DNA of 64,000 nucleotides from an uncultured Sphingomonadaceae bacterium (GTDB lineage Bacteria; Pseudomonadota; Alphaproteobacteria; Sphingomonadales; Sphingomonadaceae): contig CANLQI010000001.1 of assembly GCA_947493325.1 (NCBI GenBank), positions 562,501 to 626,500 of the forward strand, given 5' to 3'. Below, in pieces: positions 1 through 8,837 of the stretch. Made by a program: the position numbers and the translations under genes. The notes below the pieces were generated by a model. The model saw only the letters and a program-made list of their open reading frames with translations, had not been told where the DNA came from and made no database searches. Position 1 is the stretch's first letter. Every line of letters begins with the position of its first letter.

Positions 1-489
1 TCGGAACGCGCCGTGTCGCGTTCGCTGCTGGATACATTTCCGTCCATTTCCGTGATCGAAGTGCGTGAAGTCATCGGACAGGTGCAGACGATATTGGGGC
101 AAATGGCTTCGGCAATTGCAGCCGCAGCTTCCATTGCGATTCTTGCTGGTATTGCCGTGCTGATCGGCGCGATTGCTGCGTCCCGGCAATCGCGTATTTA
201 TGACAGCGTGATCCTGAAAACACTGGGCGCGACGCGGCGGCAGATATTGTCGGCGCAGGCGCTGGAATATGGCCTGCTTGCATTCCTACTCGCCTCTGTG
301 GCTCTGGCTTTGGGGCTGTTTGCGGCATGGTATGTGATTGTGCAGATATTTGAGTTTAACTGGGCGCCGGACTGGACCATCGTGCTCGCTATGCTGGGAG
401 GCGGGGCTTTGCTGACACTGGTGCTCGGTACGATTGGTTCGCTGCCTGTACTTGCCGCGCGGCCAGCGCGGGCACTGCGCAGTTTGTAG
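1..489 (+). CDS. ABC transporter permease, FtsX family (3' part)
   Basis: The reading frame is open from base 1, so this is the C-terminal ~162 residues of a gene that begins before the window. It has three hydrophobic segments (about residues 40-60, 90-115 and 125-145) separated by a short loop containing SRQSRIYDSVILKTLGATRRQI. That loop, a KTLGA(T/S) turn preceding a basic stretch, is typical of the FtsX/MacB-type permease domain at the end of YbbP-like proteins. Such permeases pair with a LolD/YbbA-type ATPase to move lipids or lipoproteins; the ATPase is not visible here. The protein ends in an ALRSL motif usual for this family. Family is confident, substrate unknown. Confidence 0.85.
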   Translation, partial: SERAVSRSLLDTFPSISVIEVREVIGQVQTILGQMASAIAAAASIAILAGIAVLIGAIAASRQSRIYDSVILKTLGATRRQILSAQALEYGLLAFLLASVALALGLFAAWYVIVQIFEFNWAPDWTIVLAMLGGGALLTLVLGTIGSLPVLAARPARALRSL

Positions 490-542
490 GGTTTTGTTTG
501 ATCGCTTCGCGGCGATAAGTTGGTACTGGCTTAGCTTCCCGT

Positions 543-680
543 CCCTCACGGCTATTTTCGCTGTGCGAAAAGCCTGCGGGAATGCGGCACCAGCCCCAGT
601 ATCTGGACTTGGCCCTCCCGACCTCCCAAACAGCTTACAATGTCATTGGGAGGTCGGGAGGGGGTGTGGGCTGGTGCCGC
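543..680. repeat. Long palindromic intergenic element, copy A
   Basis: Two nested inverted repeats: outer arms GCGGCACCAGCCC (584-596) and GGGCTGGTGCCGC (668-680), inner arms CCCTCCCGACCTCCCA (613-628) and its exact complement (647-662). A flank at 543-583 carries a small hairpin (TTTTCGC, 3-base loop, GCGAAAA) and CCTCACGGC. The same flank, in opposite orientation, follows copy C at 49711-49863. It fills most of the 293-base gap between the permease and the symporter gene, and could also act as a transcription stop between these convergent genes. Confidence 0.8.
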
Positions 681-782
681 CGCGCTTCAACGCATAAAAT
701 GTGCGGGATGGAACAGGCTTATCGCCGTGAGGCGATCAAATAAAAATTCAGATTGAAAACTGCAAAATCAGGCAGGGGCAGA

Positions 783-1751
783 CTATCCCGCTCCCGCCAG
801 CCTGCTCGCAATTGGCGCAGACACTATCAGCTGCAACTGGTGATATATGATCGCAGGCAGGACAATGGCCCCTGCTTCTGGCCCGGCAAAAATGACTGCG
901 GCGAGCGGCGCGCCTGTGGCGATGCTTTTGTGTGAGCCGGCAAACAGCAAACTGATCCTGTCATCGTTTGGGATGCGGAACAAATGCCCTGTAAGCCATG
1001 CTGCGCCAAAAGCAAATATCAGTAAAATCAGGATAAATCCTATCAGAATGCTTAACGTTGCCGCGTCCACCATTTGCCACAGACCGGCGACGACAGATGC
1101 GCTGAAAGCCACATAGACAGCGATTGCAATAGCCGTCTTGTCCGTGAAGGATAGCAGGGATTTGCGCCGCTTTGCCCATGCGCCAAGCCATGCCTGTGCA
1201 ATTTGGCCGAACGCAAAGGGCAGCAGAATTATGGCCGCAATTTTGATGATTATATCACTGCCAATGGTTCCGCCATCCGTCCCGCCAATAAGCAGTACGA
1301 CAAGTATCGGGGTTATGAATATCGCCGAAAGGTTGGATGTTGCCGCCGCCATTACTGATGCCGCGACATTGCCGCCTGCGATTGAACTATAGCTGATGGC
1401 GGACTGCACGGTGCTGGGCAAAATGGTGAGGTAAATCAGCCCGGTCACGAATATCGCGGGCAGAAACAGCGCAGCCATGGGCGCGATAATCTGTCCCGCC
1501 AGCGGCATGGCGGCAAATACGAATAGGAAAACGATAAGCTGCAGCCGCCAGTTGCGCATGGCCGTCAGCACATCTGCGCGCGGCAGGCGCAGTCCGTGCA
1601 GGAAAAACAGCAGGAAAATGGCCGCTGCCATGATCGTTGCCGCAATGCTGGCGGCCGTGCCACTTACAGGCAAAACACTCGCCAGCACGATAGTGCCCAG
1701 CAAAAGGAGCACGAAATTATCGGGAATAAGACGTTTCACCAAAACGGCCAC
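783..1751 (-). CDS. Bile acid:sodium symporter-like transporter (SBF-like, YfeH type)
   Basis: A 322-residue, highly hydrophobic protein with about ten predicted membrane helices, the size and layout of the SBF-like (SLC10A7/YfeH) branch of bile acid:sodium symporters. The stretch around residues 110-150, with PSTVQSA, AGGNVAAS and ATSNL, matches the conserved crossover region of that family. The true substrate is not evident. It starts with GTG overlapping the TAG stop of the upstream CoA-transferase by one base (TAGTG), so the two are probably translationally coupled. The coupling suggests the carrier might move an organic acid handled by that enzyme, which is inference. Confidence 0.8.
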   Translation of the reverse strand: MAVLVKRLIPDNFVLLLLGTIVLASVLPVSGTAASIAATIMAAAIFLLFFLHGLRLPRADVLTAMRNWRLQLIVFLFVFAAMPLAGQIIAPMAALFLPAIFVTGLIYLTILPSTVQSAISYSSIAGGNVAASVMAAATSNLSAIFITPILVVLLIGGTDGGTIGSDIIIKIAAIILLPFAFGQIAQAWLGAWAKRRKSLLSFTDKTAIAIAVYVAFSASVVAGLWQMVDAATLSILIGFILILLIFAFGAAWLTGHLFRIPNDDRISLLFAGSHKSIATGAPLAAVIFAGPEAGAIVLPAIIYHQLQLIVSAPIASRLAGAG

Positions 1752-2788
1752 TAGCTCATACGCGGCTTGGGCGCAGGTGTGCGTGAAAACCGCGGGGCAG
1801 GGGCCGGCTGTACGACGCCGTCTACGTCTATATATGTCTCGCGCTCTTTATTGTGCGGGTGATCCGGCGCTTCGTTCAGGCTGAGAACCGGCGCAAAGCA
1901 TATATCCTTATGCTCCATGATGGCGCACCATTCATCGCGTGTTTTGGTGCGAAACAAATCCGTCAGTTTTTGTTTGAGAGGCTCCCAGCTTTGCGGGTCC
2001 ATTTGTGCATCAAAACCTGCATCATCCTCGAGACCTGCATATTTGCGCAATTCCGCATAAAACTGCGGTTCTATCGACCCGATCGAGACATATCTGCCAT
2101 CGGCGGTCTCATATGTGTCATAGAAATGCGCGCCGGTGTCGAGCAGATTAACGCCGCGTTCGTCGCGCCACATGCCGCTCGCGAGAAAACTGTATGTCAA
2201 TGCGCTGAGTATCGCGGATCCATCGGTCATGGCGCAGTCGATCACCTGACCCTGCCCCGTTTTCTGCGCAGACAATATGCCCGCGAGCATGCCGAATGCC
2301 ATCATCATGCCGCCGCCGCCAAAATCGCCCACGGCATTGACGGGCGGTGTCGGTTTATCACCGGAACGGCCATAGCTGTGCAAAGCGCCCGACAACGCGA
2401 TATAATTGATATCATGTCCTGCATAGGGCGCATAGGGCCCGGTCTGGCCCCAACCGGTCATTCGGCCATAGACAAGCCTGGGATTGTCTTTGAGCAGATC
2501 ATCCGGCCCCAGGCCCAAACGTTCCATGACGCCGGGACGAAAGCCTTCGATAATCCCATCTGCTGATTTGATGAGCTTGCGCAGCGTTTCGATATCATCG
2601 TCCGATTTGATATCAAGTTCAATGATTTCACGTGACCGGTTCAATATGTCTTTGGGAAGGCCCCGCGCGCCCGGCTTTTCCACACGGATGACGCGCGCGC
2701 CATGATCGGCAAGCATCATCGCGGCAAACGGCCCGGGGCCAATTCCCGCCATTTCGACTATTGTCAGTCCATCCAGTGCACCGGGCAT
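1751..2788 (-). CDS. CaiB/BaiF family CoA-transferase (alpha-methylacyl-CoA racemase-like)
   Basis: A 345-residue class III CoA-transferase/racemase. It opens with LDGLTIVEMAG.GPGPFAAMMLADHGA, the usual start of the Amacr/CaiB fold, and carries GFRPGVMERLG and VYGRMTGWGQTGP. The pair H125 (in GHDINY) and D155 (in GDFGGG) corresponds to the catalytic His/Asp of methylacyl-CoA racemases, and SIEPQFY holds the associated Glu. That favours racemase over transfer activity. The ATG at 2788 was chosen because GGAG lies six bases upstream; the frame continues to 2836 with other ATGs. It would act on branched-chain acyl-CoAs in lipid or sterol side-chain oxidation. Confidence 0.85.
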   Translation of the reverse strand: MPGALDGLTIVEMAGIGPGPFAAMMLADHGARVIRVEKPGARGLPKDILNRSREIIELDIKSDDDIETLRKLIKSADGIIEGFRPGVMERLGLGPDDLLKDNPRLVYGRMTGWGQTGPYAPYAGHDINYIALSGALHSYGRSGDKPTPPVNAVGDFGGGGMMMAFGMLAGILSAQKTGQGQVIDCAMTDGSAILSALTYSFLASGMWRDERGVNLLDTGAHFYDTYETADGRYVSIGSIEPQFYAELRKYAGLEDDAGFDAQMDPQSWEPLKQKLTDLFRTKTRDEWCAIMEHKDICFAPVLSLNEAPDHPHNKERETYIDVDGVVQPAPAPRFSRTPAPKPRMS

Positions 2789-2876
2789 GTCCGTCTCCAT
2801 CATGGTTTTTCGGCATGTTATGGTTTTGCCGGACAATGGTAAAGATATTTAAGCGGCCGTTTAAATACACCGGATA

Positions 2877-3308
2877 TCAGAGTATCAGACCCAGATAGGT
2901 AATGGCATCGCGCCAGTCATAGACAAGCGAGAAAATCATCGTGGCGAGTGCGAGAATAAGCCAGACACCATAAAATGATTTAAAGTTAATCGACTTTAAT
3001 CGCCGCAAAATTGCAACGACTGCAGGTGTCCAGAAAATGACGTGCAGCAGGGATATACTGCCATAGTGATAGTTTTCCGCGCCCACTATCCGTCCGACAA
3101 TAAAGCCGGCGAGTATCGAGCAGATATAGGCCCCGGCGATATAGCGCGCCTCTATCTTTTTGAACGATAATATGAGTGCGCTAATGCCGATCACCATGAG
3201 CCATATCATCCATTGACCAACATAGGCAGGCATTGCTTCCATCATTTCAGAAGTAGGCGTGAGCAGCAGTGCATCGTTCGCGAATAATCCGTCAAAGCCT
3301 GGTTTCAT
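2877..3308 (-). CDS. Hypothetical membrane protein (four helices)
   Basis: About 143 residues with four hydrophobic segments (roughly residues 30-50, 55-80, 87-105 and 118-138) and short, mildly charged loops. I do not recognise a named family. It follows the TonB-dependent receptor on the same strand, but a strong hairpin lies between them, so it is probably transcribed separately. A GAAATG stretch precedes the chosen ATG at 3308; an ATG two codons earlier (3314) is equally possible. Confidence 0.6.
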   Translation of the reverse strand: MKPGFDGLFANDALLLTPTSEMMEAMPAYVGQWMIWLMVIGISALILSFKKIEARYIAGAYICSILAGFIVGRIVGAENYHYGSISLLHVIFWTPAVVAILRRLKSINFKSFYGVWLILALATMIFSLVYDWRDAITYLGLIL

Positions 3309-3392
3309 GAGCATTTCTTATATTGTTCATCTTTCGCAGCGCATTACGCCCGCGCATTACAATTGTGCGGTGCATATTGTCCATATGCAAAT

Positions 3393-3416
3393 AAAAGGGG
3401 AGGCCGTAGCCTCCCC
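3393..3416 (-). terminator. Rho-independent terminator after the TonB-dependent receptor gene
   Basis: Read on the minus strand, GGGGAGGC, a four-base loop, GCCTCCCC and then a CTTTTATTT tract. The 8-bp GC-rich stem begins 27 bases past the receptor stop codon. Confidence 0.8.
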
Positions 3417-3442
3417 GATTATTGTGTTCAATGGGTTCCAGA

Positions 3443-6112
3443 TCAGAATTTGAACCGCACCGTACCGCCATATGTACGCGGCTGGTTAGGATAGCCTGAT
3501 ATTGACTGTCCTTGAGCCACCGAAGGGAATATCGTCGAAATGTAGCGATCATCGAGGATGTTGCGACCCCAGATGGAGAACTCCAGTCCCATATCCATCG
3601 CATAGGTAATCGATGCATTCACATTGTTCACTTCGCGCTGAAATTTGCTTGCTTCAGCAATGGCAGGCGCAAAGTTTTGTGTTCCATCCGGATTTGTACC
3701 GATAAAATTGGTCAACCCGTTAATTACTTGCACACGAGATTCATACGCGTAGTCGCCGCGTATAATAATCCGGTCGTAATTCGCGAGTTCTTTCTCCCAT
3801 TGTGCGCCGAAAGAGGCACTGATTGGATGAATGCCAGCAACAGTTTCGCCAGAAAGGTCGCCGACTGGTGAACCCACAAAACTCTTATACTCGGGATCAA
3901 GATAAGTCATCGCCAGAGTAAGGGTCAACTCGTCTGTCGGCTTCACGTAACCGTCAAATTCAATACCGAATGTCTCTTGCTCACCCGCGTTAGACAGGAC
4001 GAAGCTAGAACCGATAAAAGTATTGGCCTGAAAGTTTTCGATTTTCTGCTTAAAAAAGGTGAGATTAGCACCTGCCGATTCCCAGTTGCCCTTGATTCCC
4101 AACTCGTACACAGTCGACTCTTCAGGCAAAGCAAAACGTGTGCCTGGCCTTAGATTGGGTGTTGCAAGCCCCTGCGATACGACTTGGGCGAAATCACCTG
4201 GCAGTGGACGACTGTCGCGCGAGAGGTTCCACGAACTTGCTTTGAAACCAGTCGCATAGCTTGCGTATACATTCAATGTATCGCTCACCTCATAGGCTAT
4301 CCGCGCAATGTAGGTAATGTCATCGTCACGCGATTTGCCATCTTCCACTGCATTGGGGATGTTCAGGATCGGTGGAAGGAACTGAAAAGCCCTTAAAGCA
4401 CCAAACGGATTTGCTGCAGGATTATTCTGATTAGCATCCGCGAATGCCTGGGCACCCGCCTGTATCGCTCCGAAGGCGGCCATATTACCAGCAGCAAAAG
4501 CACCGATTTCTGCTGCTGTAGCTGATCGGCCAAGGCCAAGAGCATTGCCAACACCCTGTGCCAGCGCGCCCTGGGATAATAACAGGTTCCTAGATCCCGC
4601 AAATTGCGGTGCGTCGAGGTCGACTGCGGAGAACGCCTCATTGGAGAGGCCGTTTGATGTTACGTCTTTCTTGTCTTTGGTATAGTTTGCGCCCAATGTT
4701 ACTGTAAGTCGATCAGTAATATCGATATCAACCTGTCCGAATAGTGAATAGGCTTCGTTATCTTGCTGGAATTCGTTAAAGAAACCCGTTCCTGCTGCGA
4801 AAAAACTACCATTTTGTGCACCAAGTAGTTGCTCTAGAGCATCTACATTGAGAGCGCCTCCAGAAGCGCCTTGGATAAGCAAGTTAGCATATGGCCGGAA
4901 ACCTGGGCCGTAAATGATCTGATCAGCGGCTTGTAAATCTTCATTAAAGTAATATCCGCCAACCAGGAAGTTAAACATTCCGTCAAAATCACTGGCAAGA
5001 CGCAGTTCCTGCGTAATAGTCTTAATTTCGGCCTGACCGATATTCGCACCACTGGCTATGTCGGCACTGGTAAAATCGATGTCCTGATTAGCATCAATAC
5101 TAGTATCGCGATAAGCCGAAATAGAAGTGAGGGTCAATGCACCAATATCATAATCGATTTGGGCTGAGACACCCCAGTTTTGAACTTTGTTGAATGGATC
5201 AACATCGGTAAACGCAACGTCGGCCAAAGGCGTACGGAAATCATTAACTTCGCCGCCAATCGCTTCGATTGCTGCGGTTTCAGGTGAACGTGCGAGATTG
5301 ACAACTGCGCAGCATGTTTCGTCGATTTCGTCGTAATCTGCAATCAGACGGATCTTCAGATTGTCACTATTTTCAAACAGCAATTGTCCGCGCGCGAACC
5401 AGCGATTGCGATCGTTGAGGTCATCGCCATTGAAGCCATTGGTGACGAACCCGTCACGGCGATTATAACCAGCAGCGACACTTGCGGCCACATTGTCAGA
5501 AATTGGCCCGGTCACATATGCTTTACCAACAAACGCGTTATAGTTTCCGTAAGAAGCTTCAAGATTACCCCCGAATTCGAAAGATGGTTCCGAACTCACA
5601 AGTGAAATAACACCTGCGCTTGCGTTCTTGCCGAACAGTGTGGACTGCGGCCCACGTAATACTTCGACACGCTGCAAATTGGGAAGATCGGAAATTTGTG
5701 AGATCGTGCGGCTGCGATAAACACCATCTACGAATACGGCGACCGATGGCTCTAGGCCCAGATTATTGCCATCAGTACCGAATCCGCGAACCGCAAAGCT
5801 GGTTGCGAATGAGCTTTGTAGTTGCGATACGCGAAGTGAGGGTACTACAGACTGTAAGTCTCCAATATCACGGATTTGTGCGCGTTCGATTGTTTCAGCC
5901 GATGTCACGGATACTGCGACAGGAGTTTCCTGCAAAGTTTGTTCGCGTTTGGTCGCTGTCACGATGATAATATTACTATCATCAACTTCTTCTTCAGCGA
6001 CTTCTTCCGCTGGAGCGGTGTCTTGTGCCATTGCCGTGCTGGACATTGCGATAGAGGCAATGCCTGCCGTTGACATTAATACGGTCTTGATAAACGGATT
6101 TACGGTTTTCAT
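3443..6112 (-). CDS. TonB-dependent outer-membrane receptor
   Basis: An 889-residue receptor. Residues 1-29 form a signal peptide ending in AMAQ. A short acidic linker is followed by a TonB-box-like stretch (IIIVTATKREQ), then the plug domain (about 50-165) with ETPVAVSV, AVRGFGTDG, VFVDGVYRSR and RVEVLRGPQSTLFGKNASAG. The rest is a 22-strand barrel finishing in ...RTYGGTVRFKF, with the terminal Phe needed for BAM-mediated insertion. This is the large sphingomonad type, often tied to uptake of complex organics or siderophores; the ligand cannot be read from sequence. A good GGAAGGAA site precedes the ATG. The gene stands alone, with no adjacent FecR/sigma pair or exporter. Confidence 0.95.
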   Translation of the reverse strand: MKTVNPFIKTVLMSTAGIASIAMSSTAMAQDTAPAEEVAEEEVDDSNIIIVTATKREQTLQETPVAVSVTSAETIERAQIRDIGDLQSVVPSLRVSQLQSSFATSFAVRGFGTDGNNLGLEPSVAVFVDGVYRSRTISQISDLPNLQRVEVLRGPQSTLFGKNASAGVISLVSSEPSFEFGGNLEASYGNYNAFVGKAYVTGPISDNVAASVAAGYNRRDGFVTNGFNGDDLNDRNRWFARGQLLFENSDNLKIRLIADYDEIDETCCAVVNLARSPETAAIEAIGGEVNDFRTPLADVAFTDVDPFNKVQNWGVSAQIDYDIGALTLTSISAYRDTSIDANQDIDFTSADIASGANIGQAEIKTITQELRLASDFDGMFNFLVGGYYFNEDLQAADQIIYGPGFRPYANLLIQGASGGALNVDALEQLLGAQNGSFFAAGTGFFNEFQQDNEAYSLFGQVDIDITDRLTVTLGANYTKDKKDVTSNGLSNEAFSAVDLDAPQFAGSRNLLLSQGALAQGVGNALGLGRSATAAEIGAFAAGNMAAFGAIQAGAQAFADANQNNPAANPFGALRAFQFLPPILNIPNAVEDGKSRDDDITYIARIAYEVSDTLNVYASYATGFKASSWNLSRDSRPLPGDFAQVVSQGLATPNLRPGTRFALPEESTVYELGIKGNWESAGANLTFFKQKIENFQANTFIGSSFVLSNAGEQETFGIEFDGYVKPTDELTLTLAMTYLDPEYKSFVGSPVGDLSGETVAGIHPISASFGAQWEKELANYDRIIIRGDYAYESRVQVINGLTNFIGTNPDGTQNFAPAIAEASKFQREVNNVNASITYAMDMGLEFSIWGRNILDDRYISTIFPSVAQGQSISGYPNQPRTYGGTVRFKF

Positions 6113-6379
6113 GCGATTGTTCCTTCCCTACAGAACGGTTTTTCAGGCACATATGTATTCATAATTCGCCCCGTGATTTTTTCGTAATGCCGATTTTCTT
6201 ATATGAAATCGTGCATATCGCTGCGCAGATTAGTTTTTTCGCGAGCTAGCCACAATCAAAAAGCCCTCTAATTTGCGGGATTCCGGTATGTGCGTGACAT
6301 ATATGCAACGCAGTTCAGATTGCCGCTACGGCATGCTAGCAGCGCGTGACGATGTCGAGATGTAGAATTATGTAAAAAG

Positions 6380-6455
6380 TGGTGCCGAATATCCGACTCG
6401 AACGGATGACCTACCGCTTACAAGGCGGTTGCTCTACCAGCTGAGCTAATTCGGC
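6380..6455 (-). tRNA. tRNA-Thr (UGU)
   Basis: A 76-nt cloverleaf with CCA encoded. The acceptor stem is GCCGAAT/ATTCGGC, and a D-arm with AGCTCAGCTGGTAGAGC and a T-arm with GTTCGAGTC are present. The anticodon stem CCGCC/GGCGG closes loop TTGTAAG-like sequence centred on TGT, reading ACA codons. Confidence 0.95.
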
Positions 6456-6500
6456 GCTCTTTTCGAACTGTCTGCTGTTCGACTGGAACGCTCCCTATAC

Positions 6501-7373
6501 TCAAAAAACGCCAAAGGTCCACCCCTCAGTTGCAGCAATTTTTGAATCCATGCACTTTGGATGCCAAAGCGCGCTGTTTTTTGTGGCCATTGCGAGCCAT
6601 GCTGCGGTCATTATGGCATCGGCCTGATGGTCGTCATATATGGCAAGCGATGCAGCAGCATTCACGCCCAGCTTGGCAAGTACAGCATCAAGTGATTTTG
6701 GGTCGCGTATTTTTGTGCGGCCTCTTGTGAGGCCTGCCGATACAGCGGCAATACTGGTATAGATTTCGACAATCATAGGTCCGCTATCGGGGACCGGGTC
6801 AAAAGGCCAAACGGGTATCCGTCCATTCAGGCGATGTAGTACGCGCATCCCGGTCAGGCTTGATTTGCCTACCTGTGCAGCGCCGACAAGGTTGAAACAG
6901 CTATAGGGATTGGCAAGTTTCTGGATGCGTGACTGTTCTTCCACAACCCGCAACCGTCCGGATTTTGCCGTGCCACATGCATTGCCCAGATAGCCTGTAT
7001 GGCGAAAATACTCACGCAATTCCGGGTGATTGATAAAATTATTTGCCGCCAGAAATGCTTCATTCTCGCACATTGTATCAACTAGCGCCCAAAGTGATTT
7101 GGCATCGGGCGGGCTTTGCTCCCATCCGGGGAAATAGGCGTCGCAATCTGTGAAGGGCAGGGCGGCGGACAAATCCATGCCGATTAGCATGTCCGTTCCT
7201 GCATCCGCATGTCCGATCAGCCAAGCCAAGGCATCCTCACGGCTCCAGCCATTTTCGGCTTTTATCAGCTGCGGACATTGATCAGGTCCCATTGTCGCCA
7301 GCGCAATGCCCCTGGGCCGCGCCACATTCTGGCCAGACCAGTCGAAACAGGCAGTATGGGTAAATTGGCGCAT
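6501..7373 (-). CDS. DUF429-like predicted nuclease (RNase H-like fold)
   Basis: About 290 residues. The N-terminal FDWSGQN and the C-terminal YDDHQADAIMTAAWLA motif supply the spaced acidic residues expected of the RNase H-like fold assigned to DUF429-type proteins. The central part contains GDG-like turns and CFNLVGAAQVGKSSLTGM, which resembles but is not a proper P-loop. No biochemical role is established for this family. The ATG at 7373 fits the start of the fold; the open frame runs on to 7439 through a terminator hairpin, so the longer form is unlikely. It lies between tRNA-Thr and the TM-helix repeat protein. Confidence 0.65.
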   Translation of the reverse strand: MRQFTHTACFDWSGQNVARPRGIALATMGPDQCPQLIKAENGWSREDALAWLIGHADAGTDMLIGMDLSAALPFTDCDAYFPGWEQSPPDAKSLWALVDTMCENEAFLAANNFINHPELREYFRHTGYLGNACGTAKSGRLRVVEEQSRIQKLANPYSCFNLVGAAQVGKSSLTGMRVLHRLNGRIPVWPFDPVPDSGPMIVEIYTSIAAVSAGLTRGRTKIRDPKSLDAVLAKLGVNAAASLAIYDDHQADAIMTAAWLAMATKNSALWHPKCMDSKIAATEGWTFGVF

Positions 7374-7418
7374 GGACGCTTTCTGCGCTCTCCGGCCATA
7401 AATGGAAAGCCCATAAAG

Positions 7419-7449
7419 AAAGGGCGGATGATTTCTCACCCGCCCTTTT
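7419..7449 (-). terminator. Terminator after the TM-helix repeat protein gene
   Basis: AAAGGGCGG and CCGCCCTTT arms with an extended TGA/TCA pairing around a small loop. It lies 19 bases past the stop of the 7468-8715 gene and upstream of the next gene on the same strand. A T-rich tail (TTTCTTTA) follows on the minus strand. Confidence 0.7.
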
Positions 7450-7467
7450 GTTCTTGCCGTTGGCCTA

Positions 7468-8715
7468 TCAGGCTTTAGGCGGCTCGTTGGCTTCAGCCGC
7501 TTTGGCAGAAGGCGTTTTAGGTTTTGGAGCCTGTGTCACGGCTGGCTTGGCATCCGCTGCATCCTGAATTTTCTTCAGCTGACGTGCCGCAGCATCACGG
7601 CCGCCCAGGCCGAATGCGATGGCACTTGCCACAGCCGCTGCAAACACAAAGCCGGTAAACGCGATAATCACAATCTGTTCACCGATCTGCATATGCGTCA
7701 GGCCCATGAACGTGGCCACAGCGATAATCAGATATTTCAGCATAGTTGAAATCACACCGTTTTCGCCGGTTGTGCTGGCCACCAGATTGGAAATCAGGTT
7801 GGCGAGCATGACGCCCACGGCAATAATGACGCTGCCAAATACCACGCGTCCGCCCAGATCGAGAATTTCATTCAGGATGGCGGTGAGTTCCGGAAATGCC
7901 AATAACCGGGTAGCGGCAATTGCACCGAACAGTACGATGGCGAGCTGCGCAATCCGGCCAACAAGGCTGGATACAGGTAGGGATGATGGCAATATGCCGA
8001 CCGACGCAATGGCCTGATCCGCGCCCATATTGGCGAGTATCTGTTTCATCAGGTCAGATGCCCATCTTCCCAGGAAGAATGACAGGCCCAGAAGGATGGC
8101 TGCGCCGATTACCCGCGGAATGGCTGCTGCAACATTTTCCAGAATTTCCGTTGCCGGACCCGAAATCGCTTCAATCTGCAACACACCCAATGCGCCAATG
8201 GCGACCACAATCATGATAAGCGCGAACACAATGTTGGCGATTGTCTTGCTGATGGTTGTGCTGCCGGTGACTTCGGTAACACCGCCGCGTGCTGCCCATT
8301 TGTCGAGGTCGACAGTAGCCAGCGTCGTTTCGATGAGTTGCCGCACAAGGCGCGCGATGATGAGGCCAACAAAGAAGAATAACCCTGCGCCGAGCAGATT
8401 TGGCAGGAAGCTGGTGATATCACGCAGCATATTGTCGATAGGCCCAATCACATTGTCGAGGCGGAAAACCTGTAACACCGCGATAATACCGAACAGCCAG
8501 ACGAGCAATGACACTATCTTGCCAATCGAAATTCCGACGGTTTCTCCGCTGCTTGTCTTGGCTTGCAGAAAAGAAATACGGTCCACCATTTTGGCGGCCG
8601 CCCATTTGGCGACTGTCGCCAGCAACCATGTGACTAAAAGAATGGCAATGGCCCAGAGAACTTTCTCCAGGATATCGCCATCAATGGCAAAATTGCCGAT
8701 ATATAATGAATTCAT
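7468..8715 (-). CDS. Membrane protein with conserved TM-helix repeats (mechanosensitive channel-related)
   Basis: 415 residues with about ten hydrophobic segments, in which a motif of the type LPNLLGAGLFFFVGLIIARLVRQL recurs near residues 103, 196 and 285. The variants are IPRVIGAAILLGLSFFLGRWASDL and LGGRVVFGSVIIAVGVMLANL. This is the repeated TM helix of PF05552, found in proteins annotated as mechanosensitive ion channels. The soluble beta-domain and C-terminal domain of true MscS are absent, so channel function is only inferred. The tail is a Lys/Ala/Pro-rich cytoplasmic extension. The gene appears monocistronic, with its own terminator. Confidence 0.75.
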   Translation of the reverse strand: MNSLYIGNFAIDGDILEKVLWAIAILLVTWLLATVAKWAAAKMVDRISFLQAKTSSGETVGISIGKIVSLLVWLFGIIAVLQVFRLDNVIGPIDNMLRDITSFLPNLLGAGLFFFVGLIIARLVRQLIETTLATVDLDKWAARGGVTEVTGSTTISKTIANIVFALIMIVVAIGALGVLQIEAISGPATEILENVAAAIPRVIGAAILLGLSFFLGRWASDLMKQILANMGADQAIASVGILPSSLPVSSLVGRIAQLAIVLFGAIAATRLLAFPELTAILNEILDLGGRVVFGSVIIAVGVMLANLISNLVASTTGENGVISTMLKYLIIAVATFMGLTHMQIGEQIVIIAFTGFVFAAAVASAIAFGLGGRDAAARQLKKIQDAADAKPAVTQAPKPKTPSAKAAEANEPPKA

Positions 8716-8837
8716 TTTTCAGGCCCCCTTTAATTTTGAATTTTATTTTGATGCGATTTGCACCGCACCACTTTCACACATGGCAACATAACCGGCCAGA
8801 CTTCAATAAGAAAGGCCGCAATCGCGAAGATTGTGGA

